Shown here: positions 53,498 to 64,000 of the stretch, piece after piece
Layout of the letters: every line of letters begins with the position of its first letter
How positions within the stretch are numbered: position 1 is the first letter of the stretch
NCBI RefSeq assembly: GCF_001665875.1
Contig: NZ_LZTA01000006.1
Coordinates: 62,001-126,000 of the forward strand
Direction of reading: 5' to 3'
DNA: 64,000 bases
From: Mycobacterium sp. 852002-40037_SCH5390672
GTDB taxonomy: Bacteria > Actinomycetota > Actinomycetes > Mycobacteriales > Mycobacteriaceae
The notes under the pieces: generated by a model
Databases searched by the model: none
Told to the model about the DNA's origin: nothing
The model's input: only the letters and a program-made list of their open reading frames with translations
Position numbers and translations under genes: made by a program

Positions 53498-55006
53498 CTA
53501 GCTGGTGAGTTGTTCCACCAGTTCGGCGGCGCTGTTTACCGAGTCCAGCAGCGCCCCGACGTGGGCCTTGCTGCCCCGCAGCGGCTCTAACGTCGGGATG
53601 CGGACGAGGGAATCGCCGCCCAGGTCGAAAATCACCGAGTCCCAGCTCGCCGCGGCGATGTCGGCGCCGAACCTGCGCAGGCATTCACCGCGGAAGTATG
53701 CGCGGGTGTCGGTCGGCGGTTTGTCCACCGCTTCGATCACCTGGTGTTCGGTCACCAGGCGCTTCATCGAGCCGCGCGCGACCAGTCGGTTGTACAGGCC
53801 CTTGTCCAGCCGCACGTCGGAATATTGCAGGTCCACCAAATGCAGCCGCGGCGCCGACCAGCTCAGGTTTTCTCGCTGCCGGAATCCTTCGAGCAGGCGC
53901 AGCTTGGCCGGCCAATCGAGGAGCTCGGCGCATTCCATCGGGTCACGCTCGAGTTGGTCGAGCACATGCGCCCACGTTTCGACGACGTCGGCCGCGCGCG
54001 GATCGGGATCGCGGCTGTCAACCAATTTGGCCACCCGATCCAGGTAAACCCGTTGCAGCGCAAGGGCAGTCAGCTCCCGACCGTCGGCCAGGGCCACGAC
54101 GGCGCGCAGCGACGGGTCGCGGCTGATGGCATGGACCGCATGCACCGGCCGCGCCAGCGCCAGGTCGCTCAGGTCGATGCCGTGCGCCGGGCCCTCTTCG
54201 ATCAAATCCAGCACCAGCGCGGTGGTGCCCAGCTTCAGATAGGTGGACGTCTCGGCGAGGTTGGCGTCACCGATGATGACGTGCAGCCGCCGGTACCGGT
54301 CAGCGTCGGCGTGTGGCTCGTCGCGGGTGTTGATGATGCCGCGCTTCAGCGTGGTTTCGAGGCCGACCTCGACCTCGATGTAATCCGAGCGCTGGGACAG
54401 CTGAAAGCCGGGCTCGTCACCGGAGGGTCCGATGCCGACGCGGCCGGAGCCGGTGACCACCTGTCGCGAGACCAGAAAGGGGGTCAGCCCGGCGATGATT
54501 GCCGAAAACGGCGTCTGCCGGGACATCAAGTAGTTCTCGTGCGACCCGTAGGAGGCGCCCTTGCCGTCGACGTTGTTCTTGTAGAGCTGCAGCTTCGCAG
54601 CCCCCGGCACGCTGGCGACGTGCCTGGCGGCGGCCTCCATCACGCGCTCGCCGGCCTTGTCCCAGATCACCGCGTCGAGGGGGTCGGTGCACTCGGGGGC
54701 GGAGTATTCGGGGTGCGCGTGGTCGACGTAGAGCCGCGCCCCGTTGGTCAGGATCATGTTGGCCGCGCCGACCTCGTCAGCGTCGACCACCGGGGGCGGG
54801 CCGGCCGAGCGGCTCAGGTCAAAGCCGCGGGCATCCCGCAACGGCGATTCCACCTCGTAGTCCCAGCGGGTGCGCTTGGCGCGCTGAATGCCCGCTGCGG
54901 CCGCATACGCCAAAACCGCCTGCGTCGACGTGAGGATCGGATTGGCTGTCGGGTCCGATGGCGATGAAATGCCGTATTCGACCTCCGTCCCGATAATCCG
55001 TTGCAT
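53498..55006 (-). CDS. dop: Deamidase of Pup, depupylase Dop
   Basis: 502-aa PafA homologue. It converts the C-terminal Gln of Pup to Glu and removes Pup from substrates. It opens [18 protein letters not shown] with the metal-binding Glu, and contains [38 protein letters not shown] and [19 protein letters not shown]. The ATG at 55006 was chosen; the longer ORF to 55132 adds Arg-rich non-conserved codons. It lies 116 bp upstream of pup on the same strand. It corresponds to Rv2112c. Confidence 0.97.
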   Translation of the reverse strand: MQRIIGTEVEYGISSPSDPTANPILTSTQAVLAYAAAAGIQRAKRTRWDYEVESPLRDARGFDLSRSAGPPPVVDADEVGAANMILTNGARLYVDHAHPEYSAPECTDPLDAVIWDKAGERVMEAAARHVASVPGAAKLQLYKNNVDGKGASYGSHENYLMSRQTPFSAIIAGLTPFLVSRQVVTGSGRVGIGPSGDEPGFQLSQRSDYIEVEVGLETTLKRGIINTRDEPHADADRYRRLHVIIGDANLAETSTYLKLGTTALVLDLIEEGPAHGIDLSDLALARPVHAVHAISRDPSLRAVVALADGRELTALALQRVYLDRVAKLVDSRDPDPRAADVVETWAHVLDQLERDPMECAELLDWPAKLRLLEGFRQRENLSWSAPRLHLVDLQYSDVRLDKGLYNRLVARGSMKRLVTEHQVIEAVDKPPTDTRAYFRGECLRRFGADIAAASWDSVIFDLGGDSLVRIPTLEPLRGSKAHVGALLDSVNSAAELVEQLTS

Positions 55007-55179
55007 GACCCAAGCGTAGGCCCGGCGACGAAGCGGCCCGCGCAGCGGGGCGCGCCGGAGCCGGCCGACCGAGCCACGCCGGCCGATGGTGCGGCCCCGC
55101 CGACGTCCGGAAACTGCCAGTCCGGCAACCATTCCGATAGGCCGGCGCGGGTGACGTGCCCGCCGTAGGGTGAGCCGGC

Positions 55180-56361
55180 ATGGAGCTTCTTCGCGGCCGC
55201 GCTCCGGGCCGCCGAGCCGAACCGGGCGCCGCCGCCGAAAGCTGGTTTTTGGAGCGCGGTTTGCCGTCCGTAATCACCCGGCGCGCGCGGTGGCGGCGGC
55301 TCTGGACGCGGTCGTCGCCCATGCTCGCCGCGTACGCGGCGCTGCAGGTCTGCATCCTGGCGGTCTATCTGATCACCGGCGGCCACGACGTCGAGATCAG
55401 CGGCGAGCCGACGACCTCCGAGTTGGCCGTGCTGGTTCTGCTCGCCCTGACCCTGCCGTTGATGGCCGTCGTCGGCTGGCTGGTCTCCCGGTCGCGAAGC
55501 CGCAAGAAACGCACCGCGATAGCGACGTTGTCGGTCCTGGCTGTGGCATGCATCGGAGTCACGGTGGGCGACGTCGTACAGGAGGCCGTCGTCGTGGCGG
55601 CCGTGCTGATCCTCACCGGCAGTGGGATCGGGTCGGTGATCGGATGGGCGGTACGGATGATGCTGTCGCACCTTGCGACGGTGGGCGCCTTGGCCGTTCG
55701 GGCCTTACCGGTCGTGCTGCTGACGGCGTTGGTGTTCTTCAACACCTATGTCTGGCTGATGGCCGCGACCATCAGCGGCAACCGGCTGGCACTGGCCATA
55801 ACATTTCTGGTCTGGATCGCGGCGGCGTTCGTCACCTCGGCGACGCGAGAGCGCGTCAGGCCGATGCTGCAATCGGCGAGTGTGGTGCGCGACGGACCCG
55901 AAACACTCGCGGGCACACCGTTCGCCACGATGCCCGACACCTCGGACCGGGCACCGCTGAAGAGGTCGGAACGCCTCAATGTGGTTTTTGTTCTGGCCGT
56001 CTCACAACTGGCCCAGATCATGGTGGTGGCGGTGGTCACCGCCGCCATCTATTTGATTCTGGGGCTCATCGTGCTCAGCCCCGAACTGCTCAACGAGTGG
56101 ACTCACACCTACAGGAGCAGCGCGACGGTGCTCGGATTCACGCTGCCGGTGCCCGACTCGCTGATTCACATGACGCTTTTCCTTGGCGGATTGACGTTCA
56201 TGTACATCAGCGCCCGCGCGGCCGGCGATGCGGAATACCGAAACACGTTTCTCGACCCGCTGATCGACGACCTACACACCACTTTGGTGGCCCGCAATCG
56301 CTACCACGGCGCCGCCCGGGTCAGTGTCCGGCGTGTTGACGGCACCGATGCCAGTGACTAA
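55180..56361 (+). CDS. Integral membrane protein, Rv2113-like
   Basis: 393-aa polytopic protein with about eight hydrophobic segments (for example [57 protein letters not shown]). A cytoplasmic loop near residues 225-265 is charged. No functional family is recognised. It begins at ATG 55180 and is divergent from dop. The Rv2114-like gene follows 9 bp after its stop, so the two are likely cotranscribed. It is located within the Pup locus but no link to proteolysis is known. Confidence 0.85.
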   Translation: MELLRGRAPGRRAEPGAAAESWFLERGLPSVITRRARWRRLWTRSSPMLAAYAALQVCILAVYLITGGHDVEISGEPTTSELAVLVLLALTLPLMAVVGWLVSRSRSRKKRTAIATLSVLAVACIGVTVGDVVQEAVVVAAVLILTGSGIGSVIGWAVRMMLSHLATVGALAVRALPVVLLTALVFFNTYVWLMAATISGNRLALAITFLVWIAAAFVTSATRERVRPMLQSASVVRDGPETLAGTPFATMPDTSDRAPLKRSERLNVVFVLAVSQLAQIMVVAVVTAAIYLILGLIVLSPELLNEWTHTYRSSATVLGFTLPVPDSLIHMTLFLGGLTFMYISARAAGDAEYRNTFLDPLIDDLHTTLVARNRYHGAARVSVRRVDGTDASD

Positions 56362-56370
56362 CTTCACCCT

Positions 56371-57015
56371 GTGTCCGCCCCCGAACCCAAGCCCACCGTC
56401 GGTAAGCACGCACTCGATCTGTCCGGGAAGCGCTACGGCGAGGTACTCCTCGTAACCCCCGGCGAGGCGGGCCCGCAGGCGGCGGTTTACAACAGCTTCC
56501 CGCTCAACGATTGTCCCCAAGAGCTGTGGTCGGCGCTGGACGCGCACGCCATCGCCACCGAACACGGAGCGGCCGCGGCCCTGCTCAACGGTCCCCGGTA
56601 CTGGCTGATGAACGCGATCGAAAAGCAAACCCGGGGGCCGCAGATCACGAAAACCTTTGGCGGGATCGAAATGATCCAGCAGGCCACCGTCCTGTTGTCG
56701 TCGATGAACCCGGCGCCCTATATCCCGAACACGGTCAACCGCCACACGGTGTTCGTCTTCAATGCCGGCCAAGAGGTGTTCGAACTCATCGATCCCCAGA
56801 GCCAGCACTGGGTCATGCAGACCTGGAGCCAGGTCGCCGACGCCACCCTGTCGCGCGCTGACCTACCGGGCCTTGCCGACCGGCTCGACCTGCCGGCCGG
56901 GTGGGCCTATCAACCGCGCGTGCTCACCGACGAACTGCGAGTGGATACGACCCATCGGACGGCGCAGGTGCTGCAGGACAACCTGACCAACAGCTATTCG
57001 CTGGTGACCGACTGA
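56371..57015 (+). CDS. Conserved hypothetical protein, Rv2114-like
   Basis: 214-aa soluble protein of unknown function starting at GTG 56371 (MSAPEPKPTVGKHALDLSGK). It contains ALLNGPRYWLMNAIEKQTRG and PNTVNRHTVFVFNAGQEVFE, which look like a conserved core. No catalytic motif, TM segment or signal peptide is seen. It follows the membrane protein gene closely and converges on mpa with 19 bp between stops. It matches M. tuberculosis Rv2114 in position and approximate length. Confidence 0.83.
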   Translation: MSAPEPKPTVGKHALDLSGKRYGEVLLVTPGEAGPQAAVYNSFPLNDCPQELWSALDAHAIATEHGAAAALLNGPRYWLMNAIEKQTRGPQITKTFGGIEMIQQATVLLSSMNPAPYIPNTVNRHTVFVFNAGQEVFELIDPQSQHWVMQTWSQVADATLSRADLPGLADRLDLPAGWAYQPRVLTDELRVDTTHRTAQVLQDNLTNSYSLVTD

Positions 57016-57034
57016 CCGCTGGCGGTGTCGAGCC

Positions 57035-58864
57035 CTACAGGTACTGACCCAGGTTGGATTCGGTGTCGATGGCCCGCGATGCGCTCGAGCTCTTGCCGGT
57101 GACCAGGGTGCGGATGTAGACGATCCGCTCGCCCTTCTTGCCCGAAATCCGTGCCCAGTCATCGGGGTTGGTGGTGTTGGGCAGGTCCTCGTTCTCGGCG
57201 AACTCGTCGACGATCGAGTCCAGCAGATGCTGGATGCGCAGACCGGGCTGCCCGGTCTCCAGCACCGACTTGATCGCGTTCTTCTTCGCCCGGTCGACGA
57301 CGTTCTGGATCATCGCCCCGGAGTTGAAGTCCTTGAAGTACATGACTTCCTTGTCACCGTTGGCGTAGGTGACCTCCAGGAACCGGTTGTCGTCGATCTC
57401 CGCGTACATCCGCTCGACGACCTTTTCGATCATCGCCTTGATGCAGGCCGAACGGTCGCCGTCGAACTCGGCGAGGTCGTCGGCATGCAGCGGCAGCGAC
57501 TCGACCAGGTACTTCGAGAAAATGTCTTGTGCCGCCTCGGCATCGGGACGCTCGATCTTGATTTTCACATCGAGACGCCCGGGCCGCAGGATGGCGGGGT
57601 CGATCATGTCCTCCCGGTTGGAGGCACCGATCACGATGACGTTCTCCAGTCCCTCCACGCCGTCGATCTCACTGAGCAGCTGCGGGACCACCGTCGTCTC
57701 GACGTCCGAGGACACCCCGGTGCCACGGGTCCGGAAGATCGAATCCATCTCGTCGAAGAACACGATGACCGGTGTCCCTTCCGACGCCTTCTCGCGGGCG
57801 CGCTGGAAGATCAGCCGGATGTGCCGCTCGGTCTCACCGACGAACTTGTTGAGCAGCTCGGGACCCTTGATGTTCAAGAAGTAGGACTTGGCCTCGCGGG
57901 CGTCGTCGCCGCGCACTTCGGCCATCTTCTTGGCCAGCGAGTTGGCCACGGCCTTGGCGATCAGCGTCTTACCGCAACCGGGGGGACCGTAGAGCAGCAC
58001 GCCTTTGGGCGGGCGCAGCGCATACTCGCGGTACAGCTCCTTGTGCAGGAACGGCAGCTCCACCGCATCGCGGATCTGCTCGATCTGGCGGGTCAGACCA
58101 CCGATGTCCAGGTAGCTGACATCGGGCACCTCTTCCAGCACCAGGTCCTCGACCTCGGCCTTGGGGATGCGCTCGAAGGCGTAGCCGGCCTTGGTGTCGA
58201 CCAACAAGGAGTCACCGGGACGCAGCTTGCGCGGCCGGGTGTCGTCGTTCAGCGCGTCCGGGTGGCCGTCCGGCAGGTTCTCGGCAACCAGGGGCTCAGC
58301 GAGCCACACGATGCGTTCTTCGTCTGCGTGCCCGACGACCAGGGCGCGGTGGCCGTCGCCCAGAAGTTCACGCAACGTGGATATCTCGCCGACCGATTCG
58401 AATGTGCCGGCCTCCACGACGGTCAGGGCCTCGTTGAGGCGGACTGTCTGACCCTTGCGCAGCAACTGAACTTCGATGTTCGGCGAGCAGGTCAGGCGCA
58501 TCTTGCGGCCCGAGGTGAACACGTCGACGGTGTCGTCCTCGTGGGTGGCGAGCAAGACGCCGTAGCCGCTCGGCGGCTGTCCCAGCCGGTCGACTTCTTC
58601 ACGCAGCGCAAGCAGTTGCTGGCGGGCCTCTTTGAGGGTTTCCATCAACTTCGAGTTCCGCGACGCAAGGGAGTCGATGCGCGCTTCCAGCTGATGCACA
58701 TCGCGGGCGGAGCGGCTGGCGCCATGCGAGCCGACGGTGTGCTCGAGTTGCTCACGCAACATCGCTGCCTCGCGACGTAGTTGCTCCAACTCGGCCTCTT
58801 CGGCGCTGGACATGTCTGATTCGTGGGGGGTTCCGAAAGCTTCAGGACGCTCTGAGCTACCCAT
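57035..58864 (-). CDS. mpa: Mycobacterial proteasome ATPase Mpa (ARC)
   Basis: 609-aa AAA ATPase that recognises Pup, unfolds tagged proteins and feeds the 20S core. An N-terminal coiled coil (residues ~20-95) binds Pup. Tandem OB folds follow (~100-240). The AAA module has Walker A GPPGCGKT, Walker [13 protein letters not shown] and the arginine finger region ILRPGRLD. The C-terminus ends GQYL, whose penultimate Tyr docks on the proteasome alpha ring. The ATG at 58864 gives exactly the M. tuberculosis length; upstream in-frame codons to 59029 are non-coding. Confidence 0.98.
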   Translation of the reverse strand: MGSSERPEAFGTPHESDMSSAEEAELEQLRREAAMLREQLEHTVGSHGASRSARDVHQLEARIDSLASRNSKLMETLKEARQQLLALREEVDRLGQPPSGYGVLLATHEDDTVDVFTSGRKMRLTCSPNIEVQLLRKGQTVRLNEALTVVEAGTFESVGEISTLRELLGDGHRALVVGHADEERIVWLAEPLVAENLPDGHPDALNDDTRPRKLRPGDSLLVDTKAGYAFERIPKAEVEDLVLEEVPDVSYLDIGGLTRQIEQIRDAVELPFLHKELYREYALRPPKGVLLYGPPGCGKTLIAKAVANSLAKKMAEVRGDDAREAKSYFLNIKGPELLNKFVGETERHIRLIFQRAREKASEGTPVIVFFDEMDSIFRTRGTGVSSDVETTVVPQLLSEIDGVEGLENVIVIGASNREDMIDPAILRPGRLDVKIKIERPDAEAAQDIFSKYLVESLPLHADDLAEFDGDRSACIKAMIEKVVERMYAEIDDNRFLEVTYANGDKEVMYFKDFNSGAMIQNVVDRAKKNAIKSVLETGQPGLRIQHLLDSIVDEFAENEDLPNTTNPDDWARISGKKGERIVYIRTLVTGKSSSASRAIDTESNLGQYL

Positions 58865-59170
58865 GTTGCGCTCCTTTCCCACACCGAATTGGCGCGGCGG
58901 ATACTTCAAAGCTACCGGCGATTGGCGATTGATGCGCGTAGTCAAATACCCACGAAAAGTTAAGATTTTCGTCACGCTGGTAATCTCGGCCACTAATCCT
59001 GATGATCGAAAGGGCCGCCGTGACCGCAAAAAGCCTCCCCACAGGCTCGCCTCGGGTCACCATCATGGCCCCCGCCGACGGTGTGACTTCGGTTGCACCC
59101 ATCGGCCCGACCTTAGCGACACCCTCTCTTCGCGAAGCGGCCAGAGCCGCCTAGCCGGCCGACCGACTGG
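58865..59170. promoter_or_regulatory. Divergent mpa/lppK upstream region
   Basis: 306 bp between two divergent starts. The part at about 58940-59010 is more A+T-rich than average and is the likely place for the mpa promoter. No specific box or hairpin could be assigned, and no gene is seen. Confidence 0.4.
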
Positions 59171-59911
59171 ATGCACCGGCCACTGTCCGTAGCGCTGAGC
59201 GCCGCCACCGCCGTGGCGGCGGTCGGGCTGGCGGCATGTTCGTCGCCGCACCCGACGAGTGGTTCGTCGGCCGTCTCTTCGCTGCCGCCGGCCACGTCCG
59301 GCCAGGTTGCTTCTCCGGTCACCACTCCCCTGCCGCCGCCCGAAGCCCTCACCGATGTGCTCACCCGACTCGCCGACCCGAACGTTCCGGGCGCCAGCAA
59401 GGTGAATCTGGTGGAAGGCGCAACGCCGGAGAGCGCCGCCGCCCTGGACAAGTTCACCAACGCGTTGCGGGACAACGGCTATTTGCCGATGACGTTCACC
59501 GCGAACGACATCGCGTGGTCGGACAGGAACCCGTCGAACGTGAAGGCCACCATCGCCCTTCACACCGCGCAGGCCAACAACGCCGACTTCACCTTCCCGA
59601 TGGAGTTCACCCCCTTCCAAGGCGGTTGGCAGCTATCGAGGCACACCGCCGAAATGCTGTTGGCGCTGGGGAAGTCGCCGACGGCTCCGACCTCCGGGGC
59701 TCCCGCGCCTCCGCCGGTCCCGGCCCCTGCACCGCCACCACCCGAACCCGCACCCGCCCCGGCACCGCCGTCACCACCACCCGCGGCTCCGCCGCCGGCA
59801 CCGCCACCCGCGCCTCCGCCGCCCGCCCCGCCGCCACCTCCGGCGCCGGAGCCCGCTCCTGCCCCCGCCCCGGCTCCGGAGCCGCCCCCCGAACAAAACC
59901 CGCCGGGTTGA
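59171..59911 (+). CDS. lppK: Lipoprotein LppK with proline-rich tail
   Basis: 246-aa predicted lipoprotein. The signal peptide ([20 protein letters not shown]) ends in the lipobox LAAC, Cys23 being the acylated residue. The globular core (~45-165) matches LppK text such as SRLADP-like [16 protein letters not shown] and [14 protein letters not shown]. The C-terminal ~75 residues are almost pure Pro/Ala, longer than in M. tuberculosis LppK as I recall it. It is anchored on the outer face of the membrane; function unknown. Confidence 0.9.
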   Translation: MHRPLSVALSAATAVAAVGLAACSSPHPTSGSSAVSSLPPATSGQVASPVTTPLPPPEALTDVLTRLADPNVPGASKVNLVEGATPESAAALDKFTNALRDNGYLPMTFTANDIAWSDRNPSNVKATIALHTAQANNADFTFPMEFTPFQGGWQLSRHTAEMLLALGKSPTAPTSGAPAPPPVPAPAPPPPEPAPAPAPPSPPPAAPPPAPPPAPPPPAPPPPPAPEPAPAPAPAPEPPPEQNPPG

Positions 59912-59919
59912 CCCGCAGC

Positions 59920-60216
59920 ATGTGGATCGGCTGGCTCGAATTCGACGTGCTGCTCGGCGATGTTCGGTCACTCAAACAGAAGCGGTCGGTCATTCGTCCC
60001 GTCGTCGCCGAGTTGCAGCGCAAGTTCAGCGTCTCCGCGGCCGAGACGGGTTCACATGAGCTGTACAGGCGAGCGGGCATCGGCGTCGCCACGGTGTCCG
60101 GCGACCGTGGCCACGCCGTCGACGTCCTGGACGCGGCCGAGCGGCTGGTGGCCGCGCACCCCGAGTTCGAGCTGCTATCGGTGCGGCGCTCCCTGATTCG
60201 CAGCGAGGATATGTAG
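59920..60216 (+). CDS. DUF503 (YlxP-like) protein, Rv2117-like
   Basis: 98-aa small protein. The start ATG at 59920 gives MWIGWLEFDVLLGDVRSLKQ, the DUF503 N-terminus, followed by KRSVIRPVVAELQRKFSVS and an RRAGIGVATVSGD strand region. The family is often linked to ribosome assembly genes in other bacteria, but the role is unproven. It follows lppK by 8 bp. Its stop codon lies in the first copy of the 55-bp tandem repeat. Confidence 0.92.
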   Translation: MWIGWLEFDVLLGDVRSLKQKRSVIRPVVAELQRKFSVSAAETGSHELYRRAGIGVATVSGDRGHAVDVLDAAERLVAAHPEFELLSVRRSLIRSEDM

Positions 60217-60322
60217 CCCGACGGTGACGACCCGCTGCGCCCGACTACGCCGCGCTTGCGATCGCCACTAGCCCGACGGTGGCGACCCGCTGCGCCCGAC
60301 TACGCCGCGCTTGCGATCGCCA

Positions 60323-60323
<1 letters not shown>
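60214..60323. repeat. 55-bp tandem duplication with hairpin potential
   Basis: Two copies, 60214-60268 and 60269-60323, differ at one base. Each copy contains an imperfect inverted repeat (GTGGCGA ... TCGCCAC in the second copy) around a GC-rich core. It fills the gap between the convergent DUF503 and trmI genes; the first copy includes the DUF503 stop, and the trmI stop begins at the end of the second. A related single copy is at 62147-62195, again between convergent genes. A bidirectional terminator role is inferred. Confidence 0.8.
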
Positions 60324-62133
<1,810 letters not shown>

Positions 62134-62146
62134 CCACTGGTTCAAT

Positions 62147-62195
62147 GGTGGCGACTCGCTGCGCGCGGCTACGCCGCGCTTGCCATCGCCACTAG
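62147..62195. repeat. Diverged single copy of the convergent-gene repeat
   Basis: 49 bp closely related to one unit of the 60214-60323 repeat, with the same GTGGCGA...TCGCCAC outer arms and the same GCTACGCCGCGCTTG centre. It lies between the stop of the RecB-like gene and the stop of the FAD oxidoreductase, which overlaps its end. Same suggested role as terminator. Confidence 0.7.
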
Positions 62196-63565
62196 CCAAC
62201 TAGCGGCGAGAGCTCCTGCAGCATCGTGGGAATGAGCTCGCTCACGGTGGGATGGATGTGCATGGTGCGCGACAGCGCGGTGTAGGGAGCCTTGGTCGAC
62301 ATCACGTCCAGGATGCAGTGAATCGCCTCGTCGCCGCCGACCCCGAGGATGGCGGCCCCCAGGATCTCCATGGTGTCGGCGTCCACCACGATTTTCATGA
62401 AGCCTTGTGTCTCACCCTTTTCCACCGCCCGGCCGACCCTGGTCATCGGCCGCCTGCCGACCAGCGCCCTGCGTCCCGACGAGCGGACCTGGTCGACGGT
62501 CATGCCGGCTCGCCCCAACGGCGGATCGATGTAGAGCGCGTAGGCGGTGATGCGGTCGCTGACCCGGCGCGGATCGTCGTCCAGCAGATTGGCGGCGACG
62601 ATCTCGAAGTCGTTGTAGGACGTGTGGGTGAATGCGCCCTTGCCGTTGCAGTCGCCCATCGCCCAGATGTGGTCGACGCTGGTCTTGAGCTGGTCGTCGA
62701 CCACGATATAGCCACGGGCGTCGGTCTGCACCCCGGCCGCATCCAGGCCCAGGTCGTCGGTGTTGGGTCGCCGGCCCACCGCCAGCAGCAGATGACTTCC
62801 TTCGACGGGTGCGGCGCCCTCACGAGGGGTCAGCTCGAACCCGTTGTCGGTCTTGACTATTCGCACATCATCGGCGCCGACGATGATGTCGATGCCTTCG
62901 GCCCGCAGGATTTCTTCGACGGTGGCCGAGACATCCTGGTCTTCGCGCAACGCCAGCCGAGGGCCCCGTTCGACGACGGTCACCCGGGCCCCGAACCGCC
63001 GGTACATCTGTGCGAACTCCAGCGCGATGTAACTGCCACCGACGATGACGAGATGGGTTGGCACCGTGTCGAGTTCGAGAACCGACACGTTGGTGAGGAA
63101 GTCGACATCGGACAGGCCCGGGATATCGGGCACCACTGCGCGCCCACCGACGTTGAGGAAGATGCGGTCGGCGTGCAGCACATCGTCGCCGACCCGCAGC
63201 GCGTGCGGATCCTGGAAAACTGCGTGACCGCGAAAAACGGTGCAGCCGTTCATGCCTTCGAGCCAATCCTCGACGCCCTTGCGGTCGCCGAGCATGATCT
63301 CATCCTTGCGGGCCTTGACCTTCGCCATGTCCACGCTGACCGGCCCGGTCCCGACGCCGTATTCCGCGCCGCGGCGCGCCAAATGCGCCGCGTGGGCGGA
63401 GGCCACCAGCGTCTTGGTCGGGATACATCCGGTGTTGACGCAGGTGCCACCGATGAGCTTGCGCTCGACCACCGCGACGCGCAGCCCGGCGGCGGTCAGC
63501 CGTCCTGCCAGCGGCGGGCCCGCCTGCCCGGCCCCAACGATGACCGCATCGAAATGTTCTGTCAC
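62192..63565 (-). CDS. FAD-dependent pyridine nucleotide-disulfide oxidoreductase
   Basis: 457-aa class I flavoprotein disulfide reductase related to mercuric reductase and dihydrolipoamide dehydrogenase. The FAD loop is VIVGAGQAGPPLAGRL, the redox-active pair is in GGTCVNTGCIPTK, the NAD(P) loop is VIVGGSYIALEFAQM, and the C-terminal His is in MHIHPTVSELIP. It lacks the NmerA domain and the C-terminal vicinal Cys pair of true MerA, ending ELSPLVG, so mercury reduction is unlikely. Substrate unknown. Its start overlaps the downstream-membrane-protein stop by 4 bp (63562-63565), so the two are coupled. I do not recall it at this site in M. tuberculosis. Confidence 0.9.
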   Translation of the reverse strand: MTEHFDAVIVGAGQAGPPLAGRLTAAGLRVAVVERKLIGGTCVNTGCIPTKTLVASAHAAHLARRGAEYGVGTGPVSVDMAKVKARKDEIMLGDRKGVEDWLEGMNGCTVFRGHAVFQDPHALRVGDDVLHADRIFLNVGGRAVVPDIPGLSDVDFLTNVSVLELDTVPTHLVIVGGSYIALEFAQMYRRFGARVTVVERGPRLALREDQDVSATVEEILRAEGIDIIVGADDVRIVKTDNGFELTPREGAAPVEGSHLLLAVGRRPNTDDLGLDAAGVQTDARGYIVVDDQLKTSVDHIWAMGDCNGKGAFTHTSYNDFEIVAANLLDDDPRRVSDRITAYALYIDPPLGRAGMTVDQVRSSGRRALVGRRPMTRVGRAVEKGETQGFMKIVVDADTMEILGAAILGVGGDEAIHCILDVMSTKAPYTALSRTMHIHPTVSELIPTMLQELSPLVG

Positions 63566-64000
63566 TTAACCGCCGTCAGGAGGTATTCCGTCAGCAGGTG
63601 GCCCGTCGCCGCAAGAATGGCGAACGCGCCCAGGATCGCGACCGCGTCCTCCAGCAGTGCGATCGGCAGGTCTTTGCCGCCCGTCGCGGCGACCAGCCGT
63701 TTGCGCGCCTGGTAGCCGCCGAGGGTGCCCAGCACCGCACCGATGACGCCGGCGCCCAGCGCGGTGAACGTCCAGTGCGGCCAGGCGCCCAGCGCCGCGC
63801 CCGCAAGCCCGCCCGTGACGATCCGGGCCGCGAAGATCGGCGGTGCGGTGCGCGCCGGCGTCTTCGGCAACTTGTCGTTGATCAGTTCGCCGACGGCGAG
63901 GACGGTGAAGACGATCACCGCAATGATGTTGGCCATCCAAGCCGCCCACGTGCCGTGCAAATCGATCCAGCCCAGAACTGCGGGGTAGGCGGCCCACGCG
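63562..64000 (-). CDS. Integral membrane protein, Rv2120c-like (5' end outside window)
   Basis: The frame is open to the right edge: 13 codons upstream of the TTG at 63960 read AWAAYPAVLGWID, so the true start lies beyond 64000. Visible residues form three or four hydrophobic segments (NIIAVIVFTVLAVGELIND, TALGAGVIGAVLGTLGGY, LLEDAVAILGAFAILAATG). It belongs to a DUF4126-type or related small membrane family; function unknown. The stop overlaps the FAD oxidoreductase start. It corresponds in position to Rv2120c. Confidence 0.82.
   Translation of the reverse strand, partial: AWAAYPAVLGWIDLHGTWAAWMANIIAVIVFTVLAVGELINDKLPKTPARTAPPIFAARIVTGGLAGAALGAWPHWTFTALGAGVIGAVLGTLGGYQARKRLVAATGGKDLPIALLEDAVAILGAFAILAATGHLLTEYLLTAVK

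Noticed and set aside
53744..54967. 407-codon plus-strand frame opposite dop
   Set aside because: Antisense to dop, with no motif or plausible RBS.
57227..58780. 517-codon plus-strand frame opposite mpa
   Set aside because: Antisense to mpa, which matches the M. tuberculosis protein end to end.
62192..63565. Mercuric reductase label
   Set aside because: No NmerA domain and no C-terminal vicinal cysteines; only the generic disulfide reductase core is present.

Overview
The window is chromosomal DNA of a slow-growing, non-tuberculous Mycobacterium. The evidence is high G+C, PPE and CpnT-like genes, a Pup-proteasome locus, Pks12, RbpA, SigC, and gene order that follows M. tuberculosis Rv2048c to Rv2120c for most of its length. 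I cannot name the species from sequence alone. It is not an M. tuberculosis complex strain, because several blocks differ: Lnt and Ppm1 are separate genes, blaC is absent beside sigC, the rpsR2-rpmB2 ribosomal paralogues are absent, and a CpnT-like toxin gene occupies the Rv2075c-pknJ interval. M. tuberculosis comparisons are from memory, not from a search.

Layout. 1-5670 is the 5' part of pks12 (KS-AT-DH-ER-KR of the first module), running off the left edge. 6087-14141 is an envelope and housekeeping block: a small Zn-finger protein, RbpA, polyprenol-phosphate mannosyltransferase, apolipoprotein N-acyltransferase, an amidohydrolase, FxsA, a dienelactone hydrolase, a DJ-1/PfpI protein and an F420-type oxidoreductase. 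14207-18098 is an accessory operon (DUF1214, sulfotransferase, TetR, SDR) behind a near-perfect 37-bp palindrome. 18104-33473 holds the aerobic cobalamin genes cobN, cobG, cobH, cobIJ, cobK, cobM and cobL. They are interrupted by an alpha/beta hydrolase, a decayed SsuC/SsuA-type ABC locus, a PPE-PPW gene and sigC. The sigC frame is continuous upstream with a membrane protein carrying a zinc anti-sigma (ZAS) motif.

33470-34665 is an SDR and an Rv2074-type FDOR protein. 34697-40544 is the most unusual part: a low-G+C immunity-like gene overlapping a 980-aa CpnT-like protein with an intact TNT (NAD+ glycohydrolase) domain, next to a large esterase. 40580-49754 holds pepE, an exonuclease, a DUF4333 protein, helY, tatC, tatA, pafC and pafB. 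49936-58864 holds the Pup-proteasome system: pafA, prcA, prcB, pup, dop, two hypothetical genes and mpa. 59171-64000 holds lppK, a DUF503 protein, trmI, a RecB-like nuclease, an FAD disulfide oxidoreductase and a membrane protein cut by the right edge.

Functional links. PrcB/PrcA form the 20S core, Mpa is its ATPase, Pup is the tag, Dop deamidates or removes Pup and PafA ligates it. PafB/PafC are DNA-damage transcription regulators. The cob genes cover much of the oxygen-dependent corrin ring pathway. The best candidates for something undescribed are the ZAS-SigC in-frame arrangement with a His/Met-rich extracytoplasmic loop, and the CpnT-like toxin/immunity cassette found without adjacent esxE/esxF. 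I saw no tRNA, rRNA, CRISPR array or complete insertion sequence.
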